Of a stretch of DNA of 64,000 bases, positions 25,901-37,758 are shown one piece after another. The stretch lies in NCBI GenBank assembly GCA_916613615.1, contig OU744721.1:53764747-53828746 (forward strand). The letters run 5' to 3'. The translations under genes were made by a program, and so were the position numbers. This DNA comes from Steromphala cineraria (lineage: Eukaryota; Mollusca; Gastropoda; Trochida; Trochidae). Under the pieces are notes generated by a model. The model ran no database searches, was not told where the DNA came from, and was given only the letters and a program-made list of their open reading frames with translations. Position 1 is the first letter of the stretch. Every line of letters begins with the position of its first letter.

Positions 25901-28200
25901 GACCCTAGCTTTCTCTGTCACTCAATCGAAGCAACAACGCAGTGATATTTACAAAGGTCTCCTCTACGTGTGATATTGCGTCACTCCTCTACCAAATTGC
26001 CTCATTTGTCTTACCGGGTCGTGCTGTTGTCCCAGTTTCCTAACTTGGCTGTTGATGCTCGTGAAGCTCGTGAATATAACGCTTCTATCGGAGGTGAAGT
26101 TGCTTCTGATGCAAGCCTCAATTGCTTACAGACGAAGGACGCCTCCAAATTTTATAGCGATTATTTTATTGCAACCATTTTGTTAGTTTATATAGGTCAC
26201 ATTTGTTTTATTACACTATTATTCCAAAAGCTGATGTTTAAGAGTAATAATTCCCAACGTAACAAGCGGCGATCTTCCATACTCTTCATCCAGTTGAGAG
26301 CAACATGTGGTACGAGTTACTTGGCCGTTAAACTGCACCAATATTTTCTCTCTAATAAACTCAAGTGTTCAAGTGATCATATATGATTTATATGAAAAAT
26401 TAATAGAATAGAGGTATCATATGGAAGCTTTACAGTCAGTCCAAACACGTGCCTCTTCACAACTAATATATTTAAGCCTTAAAGTTTCAAAATAAAATGT
26501 TAACTTCAAACTTTAAACTAGGTTTTGAATTAAGGATGGGATATCACAAATGAAATGATATGTTAAATGATATTGACAACTGCGGGTTCAAAATAGGGAT
26601 TTGAACAAATAGAATGATATTATGCGTATTTATATTAACAATAGTTTAATATATTGTAATGAAAATTCAGAATACGTGATTATTAGAAATGCCACATATT
26701 CAAATCAAGCTTTATTTCCTCTGAATGCAATATTGGGATTATGAAACAAATTGATGGATGAATGTTATACTTAGCACGAATAATTGCCTGTGCACCTGTT
26801 TCAATGGTTAGAGAGATATAATGATGGGACTAACACAGTATTTCATCAAAGCTTCACGGGAGATGCTATCAAACCACATATTTTGTTGGTTCCCTTATAA
26901 AGCACACTATCGCGACATTTAGAATATTTAGAAGTAACACGTGGGTCCGTATTTTAGACAAGGTCATTATTCTACCAAGGCTATTACCTCCAAAGAGATG
27001 TTGATCGGTCCGTAATAAATCATCTGTGGTGTGCTGTAACACTTCCCCCTGAATACCCCAGGGTGGACACTGGTCAAAGTGTCCGTGACAGGATGACCAT
27101 TGCCCGGAGCAAAGAGTAAATGAGTCCGACATGTATGATCGTCGACATTTTGATTCATTCAACACTTTTAACCATGGGACTGGGGAGGATTCAATAATGA
27201 TTTTGAAAATATGAAATCGACGAACGTGGGAAGCTTTTTAAAAATTTGGATTCATTTTAATTCTTTCTCCCCTCTGTTGATCGGTATGATGGTATGTGTG
27301 TGGTGTATGTTACTAAAGGTTGGGTGGTCATTGGTGTGATTTTGCTACGTTTCATTAACTTTTCATCAATAATAATTTGGATTTAATCAGCACGTATGGT
27401 GATGACCCACACATAGTGGAGCTCATAAAACTAGATTACTTTTAAATTGGGAGTGTTTTTGTTGTGCAGGTGGAATCGTGAAATCAAACCCGTACTCAAC
27501 ATAATGGAAAACAGGAGATGAAAGCACAATTACAAGAGGCGATTAATAACTGTGGGCTTCGACGAGGCGGTCAATAAATGACGGAAGCTTCCGGCGAAAG
27601 CCGAGGTGACTTGAACGAACGTCATGGGAGGAATTCGTGTTTAGAGAGAGTGGGGTGGATCTCAAATGAAAATGGCAGCGTGGTTCGGTTGTCCTGCAAA
27701 CACGCTGAAGATAACTCTGCAAGTTTAAGCTGGGGTCAATAAAGAAGTCTTTATCTGTCGAAGTCACGTTTATTCTCGCGCGGTAACGAGGCTTGGTAAT
27801 GGCTATGCAGTTAAACACTACCGATAAGAAAATCAATCGGCGCACTAGAAACCATCTGAATGAAGATTTTCTATTAGTAGCTACTGTCTTTCCCCGTTTA
27901 TGAGCTTTAAAGGTCAAATGTTGAATTCTGTGAAGGTCAATACAAGCGAAAGGGGCCAACGTGAAAATGAAATACTTGAAAAAGAAAAACTATTACCAGA
28001 GACCACTCAAAATACGATGTTGTAATTTCCCTGAGAGGAAGCTTGGAGTAAAATCAGTGGGAATCACCATTCACGTAACATAATTTAATAAGATTCTCTT
28101 CATGGTAAAATCATTTCTGGCTTCTGTAAGCAATTTGATTGTGGCAGGGTTTAAATATTATGGGGATATTGGATTATTTCACATTTCAACAAACTGATTG
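25901..28200. other. Unassigned DNA
   Basis: Open frames of 138 codons each occur at 25970-26386 (plus) and 27543-27959 (minus). Neither shows a domain or clear signal peptide, and splice context is not evident. The minus one starts MAPFACIDLHRIQHL and is rich in Arg and Ser, in a locally GC-richer stretch. I do not recognise either and do not call them genes. Confidence 0.4.
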
Positions 28201-28239
28201 GTTTACCTCCGCTGTAACAATATGCATTTGGAATGGTAA

Positions 28240-28900
28240 CGAAATTAGGAATCCTCCGCGCGAATTAATGGAGAGGTTTTCACTGGACGAATCGAATGAT
28301 ACCTGAGCAATCCGGCACAATAACACTGCACTACTAGAGCAAGGGTATGGGCCTCACTCGAGGCCAATCTCACAGTATTACTGCATTCAAAGAAGAGGAA
28401 ATATTGAATCAGAGATGTCAATAACGCTAACTTTGATGTTCAATGGCACCACGTGGGAGTTATTCGGTCGACGCAACGCCGCCGCGGAGTGATACATGCC
28501 CAGTGAAATTATCTTACAAGGGCAGCGTAGTTGAAGAAACAGCGAAATTGTCAACAATTGATTTGATGAGGCACGAGTTGAAGATAGTGACATCTTTGGT
28601 CGCAAATTAGGCCTGCTTGATTTGATTCTGGCGTGCTTTTCAGTCTAGATGAGAGCTCGTAGGATGCGCTCAAGTGGAGCTGTCAGGGAGCCTACAGAGA
28701 CATCCGCTAAGTAACAGGACGTAAACTCGACCTCTCGCGTTTTAAATGCCAAATCTCGCGGTGCTTTTAATGGACTGGATCTGGAGACGGAATCAGAGTC
28801 TTACAATTCGTGTGACGATAGCTGGCGCCGATGACATTATAAAACAGACGCGGTCAGTAATAGAACTAATCAGGTCCAATGAATTCATTAGTTCCGAGTG
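28240..28900 (+). promoter_or_regulatory. GC-richer segment with TATA box
   Basis: A locally CpG-rich stretch (for example around 28470-28485 and 28815-28825) contains TATAAAA at 28838-28844, with an initiator-like TCAG at 28870-28873, about 34 bp downstream as in a TATA/Inr core promoter. TCTCGCG occurs twice upstream (28733 and 28755 region). The first downstream ATG opens only a 31-codon frame, so any product is unknown or spliced. Confidence 0.3.
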
Positions 28901-31900
28901 AGACTAGCCAGGGAGTTGCTGAATTGCGAATTTTATTGATGAAGAAGTCACTAGATGTCCTTCACCAAAAAACAAATCACGAAAATTATGTTTTCCTTTT
29001 GGACTTTGTCATACAGAAATTAGAATTGAATTGAATTATAACAAATTACTTGGAATTTATCTTTGAAGGTTATCCACGAATGCAGTTTCTATCGACTTAT
29101 TCCGCTATTTCCGGAAGTCCGATCGTTAATTTCCGCTTTGGCAAAACCGGTGATCCAGATTGAATGTTTTGATGATTGAAAGCCGAAAATAGCTCACAAT
29201 TGTAAGTTTGAAGCGGGATCAGAAAATGACGTCCGCAAATGAACAAACGACAGTGAATGTATTGGGAATAACTCCTTGCATCCGAACGTGCCCGACCTCT
29301 GAGCGACAGCCATTAATGGGAGAGAGCTTCCCCCACTTTAGCCGGAAAATCCCGAAGGTGTCGATCAATTCCAGTTTGTGATTAACTTGTCAGTTACGCA
29401 TTACCAACGATGATGGTGACAGAGGACTCTCCGAACCTGTGTTGATTTCAAAGTAAGCCAACTCGACGTGAAGGTTTTACAAGCGCGACCATCAGCCCAG
29501 GACTACTTCACATTACAGTCTATTTATAAGCTTCTACGTCAAAGTTCTCCATGTTTGGTTCAAGGCGTTCTATCATTTTACGCTTATGGGGATTCTGTAG
29601 GCACTAAATAACCGCTGCGTGCTACAGATGAAACCACTTATGATCTTCAAGCAAATATTCACATCATTAAAACATTTTGAAGAAATAAAACCACTTGTGA
29701 TTTCAAATACAACAAATATTTCCTCAAAACCTGTTAGACAGTTCTATCATAATCATGTCATTTTAAAAATTCATTAAATGACAATCGCAGGCGATCTTAC
29801 GCAGTCCAAAGGATGAAGCTTTAGATAGAAACGCTTGAGGGTATTTTCTCCTCTAATTGGGCTTATAACATTTTTCAGTTCTATTTCTAATCCGGAATCC
29901 AACGGTTCGTTTGGTAAGAAGATAACGCGATCAGCGGGACAAACTATTAATTCTATCCTTTGCGCAAGAAATGCCTTTTTAGCGTAATTCATCTGAATTT
30001 AGATATATTACTCTGGAAATAGAAATAACCCTCTGCGACAAATATTTCACACTTGCATTACCAATATTAACTTTGTCGTGCATCAAATTTATATATTTAG
30101 TTGTTATCTGAAACGGTATTTTGTATCTCGTTTTACGTCAGGCTTCAGTCTGTTATCCAGACCCTAAAGCAAAAATAAAATAAATAAAGGAGCCTTCTTA
30201 AGTCTAGAAAATATAGAATGTCTAGATGCCGGAGCTTTAGGTTAAGTATAGTTCGGGGTTCCTTTTTATTTCTTTTTAAATACAAACATCAAAATGATAA
30301 AATTAGTAAAGAACTCTTTTTCCAGGGACTAAATGTTAGTCTAGTCAGTCTTATATATCAGCAAAGCACTGCTCAACGCGTAATAACAATAAATGGCAAC
30401 TAATGGTAATTTCGTGCGACTGATAATTGCAATGGTAATCTCCGACTGTCATATCTGGTAACAAAAAGCAGTTTGCAATCCCAAATGGATACTGCCTCTT
30501 TTCTGAAAGGAAAATGATCGATCAACTATCTCAATTAGCCCTTGTGGGTATCAGTAATATCACCGGCTTTCTACATCCGGCTAATCGTCAAGCGAAATCT
30601 ACAACATATCGCTGCCAGCTGGTCGCACGGATTTCTCGTGCTGAAATCGACATTGTTAAATGTCATTCCATTTATCGATCGTATATTTCAAACTAAACGC
30701 TTGATTAATTGCTTGATATGAAATATGAACTGTCATGAGGCAAGTTATCTCCTAGGTCATGACATATATCAAAATAGTTATTACTATATCTTTTGAATAA
30801 CGACTTTGACGTAATTACAGTGTCTTTTTTATATATCGCATTGTTTTAATACACTTGCACTTTATGTTACATATAAAGTGTTCGTCATCCATATTTAAAT
30901 AAACAAAACTTCCAACATTCTTAATTATGCTTAACCTGTTTTGAAATCAATGCAACAAATACGAACAAAACTGATAAAGTTCCCTGTCTTGTTCATTTTA
31001 TACTTGTAAATAAAAGCCGTTGCAATCATCATCCTTAAAATATCAGTCATATATTCTGAAATCAATGACGAAATACCTAGCTTCAATATTCATCACCAAT
31101 ACTCCTGCAAAATCTGAAATGTTGTGATAAATATATGCTTTTAAGTTTTTAACAACATTTCACATTACATTGACGCATTTATAACCTTCTATTAAACGGT
31201 GCCAATTCAAGGGAGGTCACTCTATTTGTTTCAATGACCCTTGTGGACCTGGAAGGCATATCTCAACGTTACAGTAACGAGCTCTGATGAGCTATTAACA
31301 AGCAAGGAGAACCTATTAATCCAGCGCTATATTTATGGACAGATGCTGGCACTTCGTATTTATTATAGACAGTGTAAATATCAGTAATAATCCGATCGCC
31401 TATTTGCTTCCTCTATCAAACACGGATTCTGTACATCCACTCGCTGTAACATTTGCTAATGAACTAAGGGTTCAGGGAATCTGGGTCCCTTATAATGATC
31501 TTTCATCATGGTTCCTTTCAGAAAGTTATATTTCATTTATACTTTGGTAAGAACAGAAGAAGAAGTATGGAAAATGATTAGATTGGTTTATAAAAGAATG
31601 TGTTCAGCGTATTCAATGTGAACTATAAACTGAAATATATTAGATAATAAATTTAAAGATATCGATTTCGATAATGGAGGATTACGATTTATAGATCTAC
31701 TTTCAATAGATATTCCGAAATGATAATGTAAGCAGCTTAAAAATAAATTGTATTCATAAGGTCTGTGACTGCGATTAATGCGATTATGTAGACACGCTCA
31801 TTTAAATCTTCTTAATTTCAATATATTTATCGTATATAAATACATCGATTATTTTAAATCCCTGACAGCTCAACTATTTTGTATATTCAGCTCAATGTCT

Positions 31901-33005
31901 GGTCATGTGAAATGAAATCATTTTCAAAACTGATAATCTCTAAATGGATCAATAATGTTCAATAAAGATCAACGGTTGACGAACCGGAATACGTTACTGA
32001 GTTTGAGAAATCTACAATTTTAATCTTGAAAAATGTTGAAATAGTTGTTTTCGCAAATATTACCAACTATATGACTGTCCCAAAATCGTGTTTTCACGTA
32101 AGTTTTTAGCATATTAGGAAATATCAAATCAATCAAATAAGGATATGTACATGATTATGTATGAAAGTATGACTGTGTAAATTCACGAATTTCATATGTG
32201 CCCAAAATGATAAAATGATATGATGTGATGAAATACGTGCAGACATCCTCAAACTCAATGATTAAGATTTGTGTGAATCATACTATGAACTATCGAATAC
32301 TGTATTTGGACTTAGTTTACATAAATATGACCGCAATGTCAAAAAGTATAATTTTCTATATATCTTGTATATAAAAGTATGTCAAACACTATGCCATGTT
32401 TCTTATCAGAAACGATCTATCTACATAGAATGTATTATTCGTGTTGAGTATAAATCTAACTCTACGCTGCATTGTAAGTCAAATGGATAACGTAATACTA
32501 TGAAGGTTCTATATCGTATAGCTCAATATTTTTACGATAAAGAATATTTTGTTTATCACTTCGGTGCCAATCCATGGGATTTGACATAATATACTAATAT
32601 TTCCATCACGAATATGAATTTGCTACGCAATTGTAAAGCTGAATTTGGAGAGTTGAATTATCATTTTTTAAAGATTTATTTGACAATCATCGTTCCAGTT
32701 CATTGTCTATCTGTTCAAATACAAGAAGATTAACGACCCCACGTATCGTCATCGCCTTTCTAAAATAAATAAAGGATATTTGCCGAGATTTGAAACTCTC
32801 GTCTCGCGTTGACACACGAGATTTGAGGCTCGGGGTGGGATAAGACGCGAGCTTGTCGATCTGTAAGCGCCATCATCAGAGAATCGGGAGTTAGAGCTCT
32901 CCTGCTTAAGCAAATTCTCATTAGCCATTTTTTCGACCCAGGCAAAAGTTTTAATACACCTGTCTACAAAGTAAAACGATCATAACGTTGGGAAAAGGAA
33001 GTTTG
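28901..33005. other. Unassigned DNA
   Basis: No supported gene over about 4 kb. An ETS-type palindrome TTTCCGGAAGT lies near 29109. Open frames are under 75 codons and without domains. Confidence 0.45.
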
Positions 33006-33007
33006 AA

Positions 33008-33205
33008 AAGTCGACAAGATTGTTATTGTTTGAAATCTTTGTCGTTTCAGGTGTTATCTCAATGATGTCGACAATATTGGAGGATATCTTTGTCGATTGA
33101 TTTAGAAAATCGTTGCAGGTGTTATCTAAAGGATGTCGACGATATCGGAGGATATCTTTGTCGATTGGTTTAGAAATCGTTGCAGATGTTATCTAAAGGA
33201 TGGAA
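33008..33205. repeat. Tandem repeat, ~67-bp unit, about 2.7 copies
   Basis: GGTGTTATCT or a one-base variant occurs at 33050, 33119 and about 33185, each followed by AAGGATG or AATGATG. Between them are ATGTCGACNATAT, GGAGGATATCTTTGTCGATT and TTTAGAAA-ATCGTTGCAG. Units are about 90% alike by eye. Confidence 0.85.
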
Positions 33206-34156
33206 CATTCGCTATAAAGACATTTCTCAACTGATTTTATCCGGAATAATTAACAATGTCCTCTTTCAAGTCCATTTACACCGTATAAACACCTCTCATA
33301 ACATGACACTTTTAGCGTAATTAAAGTCCAATAAAGAATCGTTGACAAATAAAAGGTTAATTTGAATTTAAACAGTGAGCATGAAAGCGGCACTACGCTT
33401 TGCCTACCTTTGAAAGATACGATATGTTAATCGTTATGGTCCTGTCTTTACTTTGAGAGTTGAGAATTTACGATTACTCCCGGGGGCCATATTACGAAGC
33501 AGCATAAAAAACGTAACAAATTACAACTAGAACATTTTGTTTCCATAGTCAATGATTCAGCTTCATAGGGGGCTTATTCAGAATCAGAATTATCGCCTTA
33601 CCGCTGCCATAAACGGAAACTTAAAAGAAAGGTTATAAAAACGAGCCAGCCACCTTATTGACTACAAGCACATCGGCAGACATATGTCGTAAAAATGTGC
33701 GGTTAAGACCGATATGTAGTAAAATACGTCAGATAGACGGCGATAGAGGTCAGTGGGGTGTTAGCAGAGGGGGTCAGGGCAGTTGGACAGTGGCGGGAGG
33801 GAGGGGGAGAGGATTATTGGGTCGGTGACAGTTATTGGCAATGAATATGACTTAAAATGGGGCAAAAGATTGAGGTCACGTGAACGAACCTGTAAGCATA
33901 CATATATTAGCTATTTACACTTGGTCATGTGATATTCAATTCTGTATAAAGTGATTTGAAGTGATTTGACATATTCCTTTCGTGTGACCTTACGTTACAA
34001 AATAATTGATGATGTTACTTCCACTTAGCTTTAACTGGATTCCCTAACGCGTGAAATCTTACGTTACAAACATATTTTGATATCCTATTTCCTTAAGTGT
34101 GTTATCGTCTTCATAAAATTGTTGAAATGGTTTTACTAAACTTTGCGAAACACCCT
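33206..34156. other. Unassigned DNA with a G-rich run
   Basis: No gene. At 33752-33813 the plus strand carries several G runs, ending GGGAGGGAGGGGG, which could form a G-quadruplex only if a distant fourth run is recruited. GTCACGTGA (E-box) lies near 33876. Confidence 0.4.
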
Positions 34157-34506
34157 TTAAAGGGGCAGTAGCACGGTTTTTGATAATTTTATATTTCAAA
34201 ATTTTCACTGATAATTGTAAGTTAATACTAAATGTATCAAAAATCTCATTACACAAGCCAATCATCCATAGTCAGAAGACAAAGTATGAAGTTTCACATA
34301 AAATCCATTGGCGGCCATTTTGTGTGAACACCTTTAATTCATTTTGTGTAAGAAAAAGTAATGGCATGGCTAAACTTAACGTTATATATTTGAATTTGTA
34401 CTGCTCCATTTAGTGTAGATACATTGTCTTTCAATTGGAACCATTAATTTTCATTTTCCTGACATCACCTTATATTCTCCCTAAAAACGTGCTACTGCCC
34501 CTTTAA
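34157..34506 (+). mobile_element. TTAA-flanked MITE, copy 1
   Basis: TTAA at both ends encloses inverted ends AGGGGCAGTAGCACG(G)TTTTT and the complement AAAAACGTGCTACTGCCCCT. The interior has conserved blocks: AATCTCATTACACAAGCCAATC, a GGCGGCCATTTTGTGTGAAC box, TTCATTTTGTGTAAGAAAAA and CTGACATCACCTTATATTC. There is no transposase. TTAA duplication is the hallmark of piggyBac-type transposition, which is the suggested class. The overlapping open frames on both strands (34059-34265 and 34180-34413) belong to the repeat. Confidence 0.9.
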
Positions 34507-35755
34507 AGCAATCTTCAATTAAAACATTTTCAGCAAACATTGTAGATATTCTATTTTACTTAATTTTGCTACTTATTTTTATAGACTTCATTACAGTAAA
34601 GACAACGCGATATTCAGGAATAGTACAGCAGATAGCGCTTTAATGACAGTTTCTCCGAAATTAATCTTTAAGCAGAAATACAGCAGAAATGCATTACGCT
34701 GATCGATTTCATAATGAGTTAACTTTAATCCCCTGGCTTTCTTAGTGCCACTTGTCATCAAATGTAAAATACATTGTTTGAACACTCTATAGATTACACG
34801 ATTCACCTTTTATTTTGAATCAGCTTAATTTTCAATATTATCTCTGGACAAACATTTCAACGGATTTATTTGGATGATATTAATGGGAAGTCTTATTATA
34901 GCATTTTTGATAATATGAGATATAATAAAAGTCGGTGACGTGTTCATACGATGTTGTTGCCAGACACTGAAGACTGTTATTAATCATATGAATATTTCAT
35001 GAAGTTGGTCGACTTCTTATTGGATTTCGTGTAAAATGATATCCTTCATTCCCAATCAGAAGTCACAAGATTGATGGAACGTATTTGATTTGACGCATGA
35101 AAACGCGTTTCTTGATCCTGCTAACACGCCGGTCACGTGACAGGCGTTGTTTGATTCCGTCACGTAGGATAGTAATTATTCGAATTTCTTGCACATCATG
35201 TGGCCACATTATATTGTTGTTACTGAATAATTAGCCTTTTACTGATGTTATTAACTTATCAACCTCATCAAGTATTTTGAATGAATGCCAGTATTGTGGC
35301 TACACTAAGTTCACGAGAAATAATATTTACATATAACGTTTGAATGTTAGGGATTGAGTAAAATATACTATATATCTATAATTTTCAAATTATTCCGAAA
35401 TTAGTAGGCATACAAAAACATAATATATATATATATATTGATAAAATACAAAATACAAAATTATTCTAAAGAACAAGTAGAAAGACCTTCCTTTAGACCC
35501 AATTGATCAACAAGTTTTCTCATAATGTCTGGCGTTTTGTTAAACACATCAAGGTGTCCGTTTACTTCAATATTTTCTTAGAATTAGAAGGAGTTAGTTG
35601 TTCAAACACGATCCTTCCTTTGTACGATCTTGCATGTCTACACCAAGGTACAAAGTCACGGTACCACCACACTGTAAATTATACCTCAAGCCAAGCACCG
35701 ATAGAATGCTGTTTGAAGAGTGGAAGGAATATATTTGAAGACTGGGTGTCTCTTT
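34507..35755. other. Unassigned DNA
   Basis: No supported gene. A CLEAR-type E-box palindrome GTCACGTGAC lies at 35133-35142, and a short (TA)n run near 35425-35440. Confidence 0.45.
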
Positions 35756-35769
35756 GAATGAAGGAGGGG

Positions 35770-35906
35770 GACATTGACCTGTCTGTCATCTTTACCTATC
35801 ACTTTAATTAACACCTGTCCGGCGGCAAAACAACGCGAGACTGGCCGAGACTTAGCTGACCAATGACTAGTGACCTGACTTCAGGGTCAAAGGTCAGCCA
35901 GGTCAG
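35770..35906. promoter_or_regulatory. Nuclear-receptor half-site cluster with perfect DR1
   Basis: GGGTCA A AGGTCA at 35884-35896 is a perfect direct repeat spaced by one base, the class bound by RXR homodimers, HNF4 and COUP-TF. A third half site AGGTCA follows at 35900-35905, and inverted half sites TGACCT lie at 35871-35876 and about 35775. No gene start is visible alongside, so the target is unknown. Confidence 0.4.
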
Positions 35907-35924
35907 GAAGCTTCAAATTTTTAT

Positions 35925-36080
35925 ATATTTCTTCACCCATGAAAATATATTACCCGATTTACCTCATCATCGAAGAGAAATATTCGAGGTGGTTAACTAG
36001 TAGTAATATTTCTTCACCCATGAACATATATTACCCGATTTACCTCATCATCGAAGAGAAATATTCGAGGTGGTTAACTG
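35925..36080. repeat. 81-bp tandem duplication
   Basis: ATATTTCTTCACCCATGAA begins both copies (35925 and 36006). The rest, through TTCGAGGTGGTTAACT, is nearly identical, with only a few differences, so the duplication is recent. It abuts the SINE-like unit to its right, and the second copy may be that unit's own 5' part. Confidence 0.9.
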
Positions 36081-36474
36081 ATAGTATGGTCATTGCTAGA
36101 GGTGATGCCTCACTCTGGGGTTTTGGGTTCGAATCCACCAAGGCAAAAAGTACAATGAATTGTACTATTGCAGAAAGTGTGATCCAATGTTACCTTACCT
36201 AACCATGTTTCAATTTCTACAAAAATGGCCTAAGTATATCTTACTCATATAAAAGTATATCATGAAAGCAATTACCTTAACCTAACCATGTTTCAATTTC
36301 GATATAAGTGACCTAAGTATATCTCCATGTACTTATTTATGTATTATATTCAAACCGTGTCTCTTCGGCCTATTGTGGCCCAGCATAATATATTTTATTT
36401 TGTATATTCATATGTATTTACACTATGTAATTTTATGCGTGACACGTTAATAAACAATGTATTCATTCATTCAT
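36081..36474 (+). mobile_element. SINE-like element with B box and LINE-type tail
   Basis: A perfect pol III B box GGTTCGAATCC lies at 36126-36136 within a tRNA-like context. The body contains a ~78-bp internal duplication (CCTAACCATGTTTCAATTTC near 36200 and 36280). The 3' end carries a CGGCC-ATTGT-GGCC hairpin and AATAAAC, and finishes in ATTCATTCATTCAT, as in 3' tails shared by SINEs and their partner LINEs. The 5' boundary and the A box are uncertain. Confidence 0.55.
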
Positions 36475-36825
36475 ATATCTTACTTCAATGAACACGTATA
36501 TCACGAACTAATGAGACGGTTGTCAATTTGTCAGTGCAAAAGAGTAGATGTTATTTACATGCAATGGAAATATCGCGGGAAAGGTTATAACTATTAGTGT
36601 TAAATAATGTTATGATGGGTCAAGGTTGATTGTTGTTTAGCAGGAAGGCGTAGGAGGCAATGAATTGGTAAATAAGGATATTATGGAGTCTGATATGTGG
36701 GAGGAATTGTGAAATAATGTTTTACGTGAAATCTACGCCATTCATATATCTATCTGATATACCCATTATCACAACGTATATCCGCTATACAGTCATGTCT
36801 GAGTTCACTGATTCAATGCAAAGAT
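36475..36825. other. Unassigned DNA
   Basis: No feature recognised between the SINE-like tail and the inverted duplication. A 72-codon plus-strand frame at 36717-36935 enters the left arm of that duplication and is not supported as coding. Confidence 0.4.
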
Positions 36826-37259
36826 CATCCTGCTACATCAGCGTATATGTCTCCGCTAATGCTACAACCTATCCCCTGATATCCTCCTATGCTATTCAGC
36901 CGTATCGCTATATATATAGCAAGCCAATCAAATGATGCCCTTTCAGCGATAGCGGCAAACTAGTTTCTTGGCTTCGTTCCGCGTGCTCACCTCGTGATTC
37001 AAATTAACCAATAGGAGTGCTATTAGATAATAAATCTGATTCTCATTGCAGTCTCCCGCTAAGCTCCAAATCGCGCGCTCTTAGATTTCCACGTGCGACA
37101 TCACTAGACAACAGTGTATGGAGTTTGAAATAGTTTGACTGAAAACAGACAGGCTATAAATAGCGCTGAGTAACCACCCATCAGCGATACGACAGAAGGA
37201 GGTTATCAGGGGATAGGTTGGAGCATTAGCGGAGACATATATGCTGATGTAGCAGGATG
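36826..37259. promoter_or_regulatory. Inverted duplication with divergent TATA boxes
   Basis: Arms at 36826-36887 and 37198-37259 are inverted copies matching at 59 of 62 positions. Each is preceded, in its outward direction, by an AGCGATACG block and a TATA box: TATATATAG on the minus strand at 36919-36911 and TATAAATAG on the plus strand at 37155-37163. The arm starts lie about 31 and 43 bp from the TATA boxes, close to where transcription would begin. The ~240-bp centre has CCAAT boxes near 36924 and 37007 and is CpG-richer than its surroundings. The arms can be read as the peptide SCYIS-YVSANA-TYPLI on the inward strand, but differences between copies change amino acids, which argues against coding. 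It could be a divergent pair of small transcription units or a TIR transposon fragment. Confidence 0.55.
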
Positions 37260-37662
37260 TGCAAAGATGAAGTTGTGTACGTGAAGTCATTGAGCCAAAA
37301 CATGCATGAAACAATTGATAAGGGCAATTCAAATTAAATTTTATTTAACAAAACGAATTCAATTTAATGTATCAATGAAGCTTTCCATGTGTTATAGATA
37401 TACACATAAATCCATGCATTGACACCCCATATCGAAATGAATATACTCCACAACCCAATCCATGCATTCAAAGACACATCAATGCATGAACTATCAGAAT
37501 GCATTAACTCCACTATCCAAAGTTCAACGACACACGATATAATATCCTACTACTTGACATCTTCAATTTAATAACATATCATACACATATATCTAAATTA
37601 TTCAACGTTTGACAAGATGTTCCATGACCTCAAACCATTTATTGAGGAATCTCTGCCTATAT
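37260..37662. other. Unassigned AT-rich DNA
   Basis: A low-complexity stretch rich in CATGCAT-type words (for example 37417, 37460, 37490). No gene. Confidence 0.4.
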
Positions 37663-37755
37663 GCACACACATACCCAACGACAGCAATGTATTCATTCAA
37701 CTACCCAGACCATCAAAACGCATCAAAATAGTCACGCTTGTTTTTTCAACGTGAA
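37663..37755 (+). repeat. 93-bp direct repeat, left copy (interrupted)
   Basis: Aligns without gaps to 39101-39193, both containing ATTCATTCAACTACCCAGAC and ending TTTCAACGTGAA. The homology resumes beyond the intervening transposon with CAATCTGAACA at 39065, so this copy is the one the transposon split. Confidence 0.9.
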
Positions 37756-37758
37756 GTA

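Noticed and set aside
25970..26386. 138-codon plus-strand open frame with a hydrophobic segment
   Set aside because: No domain, and one hydrophobic stretch is not sufficient support in AT-rich DNA.
27543..27959. 138-codon minus-strand open frame
   Set aside because: No recognisable domain, signal peptide or splice context; a frame of this length in a locally GC-richer stretch can arise by chance.
33752..33813. G-quadruplex candidate
   Set aside because: Only three tight G-runs are adjacent; a fourth requires a long loop, so support is weak.
36060..36140. Possible tRNA gene around the B box
   Set aside because: No acceptor stem or anticodon arm could be drawn and the T-arm has mismatches; a SINE head explains it better.
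36717..37332. Possible duplicated small protein (SCYIS-YVSANA-TYPLI on both arms)
   Set aside because: The similarity follows from the inverted DNA duplication; substitutions between arms fall at first codon positions and change residues, and neither frame has a suitable start context.
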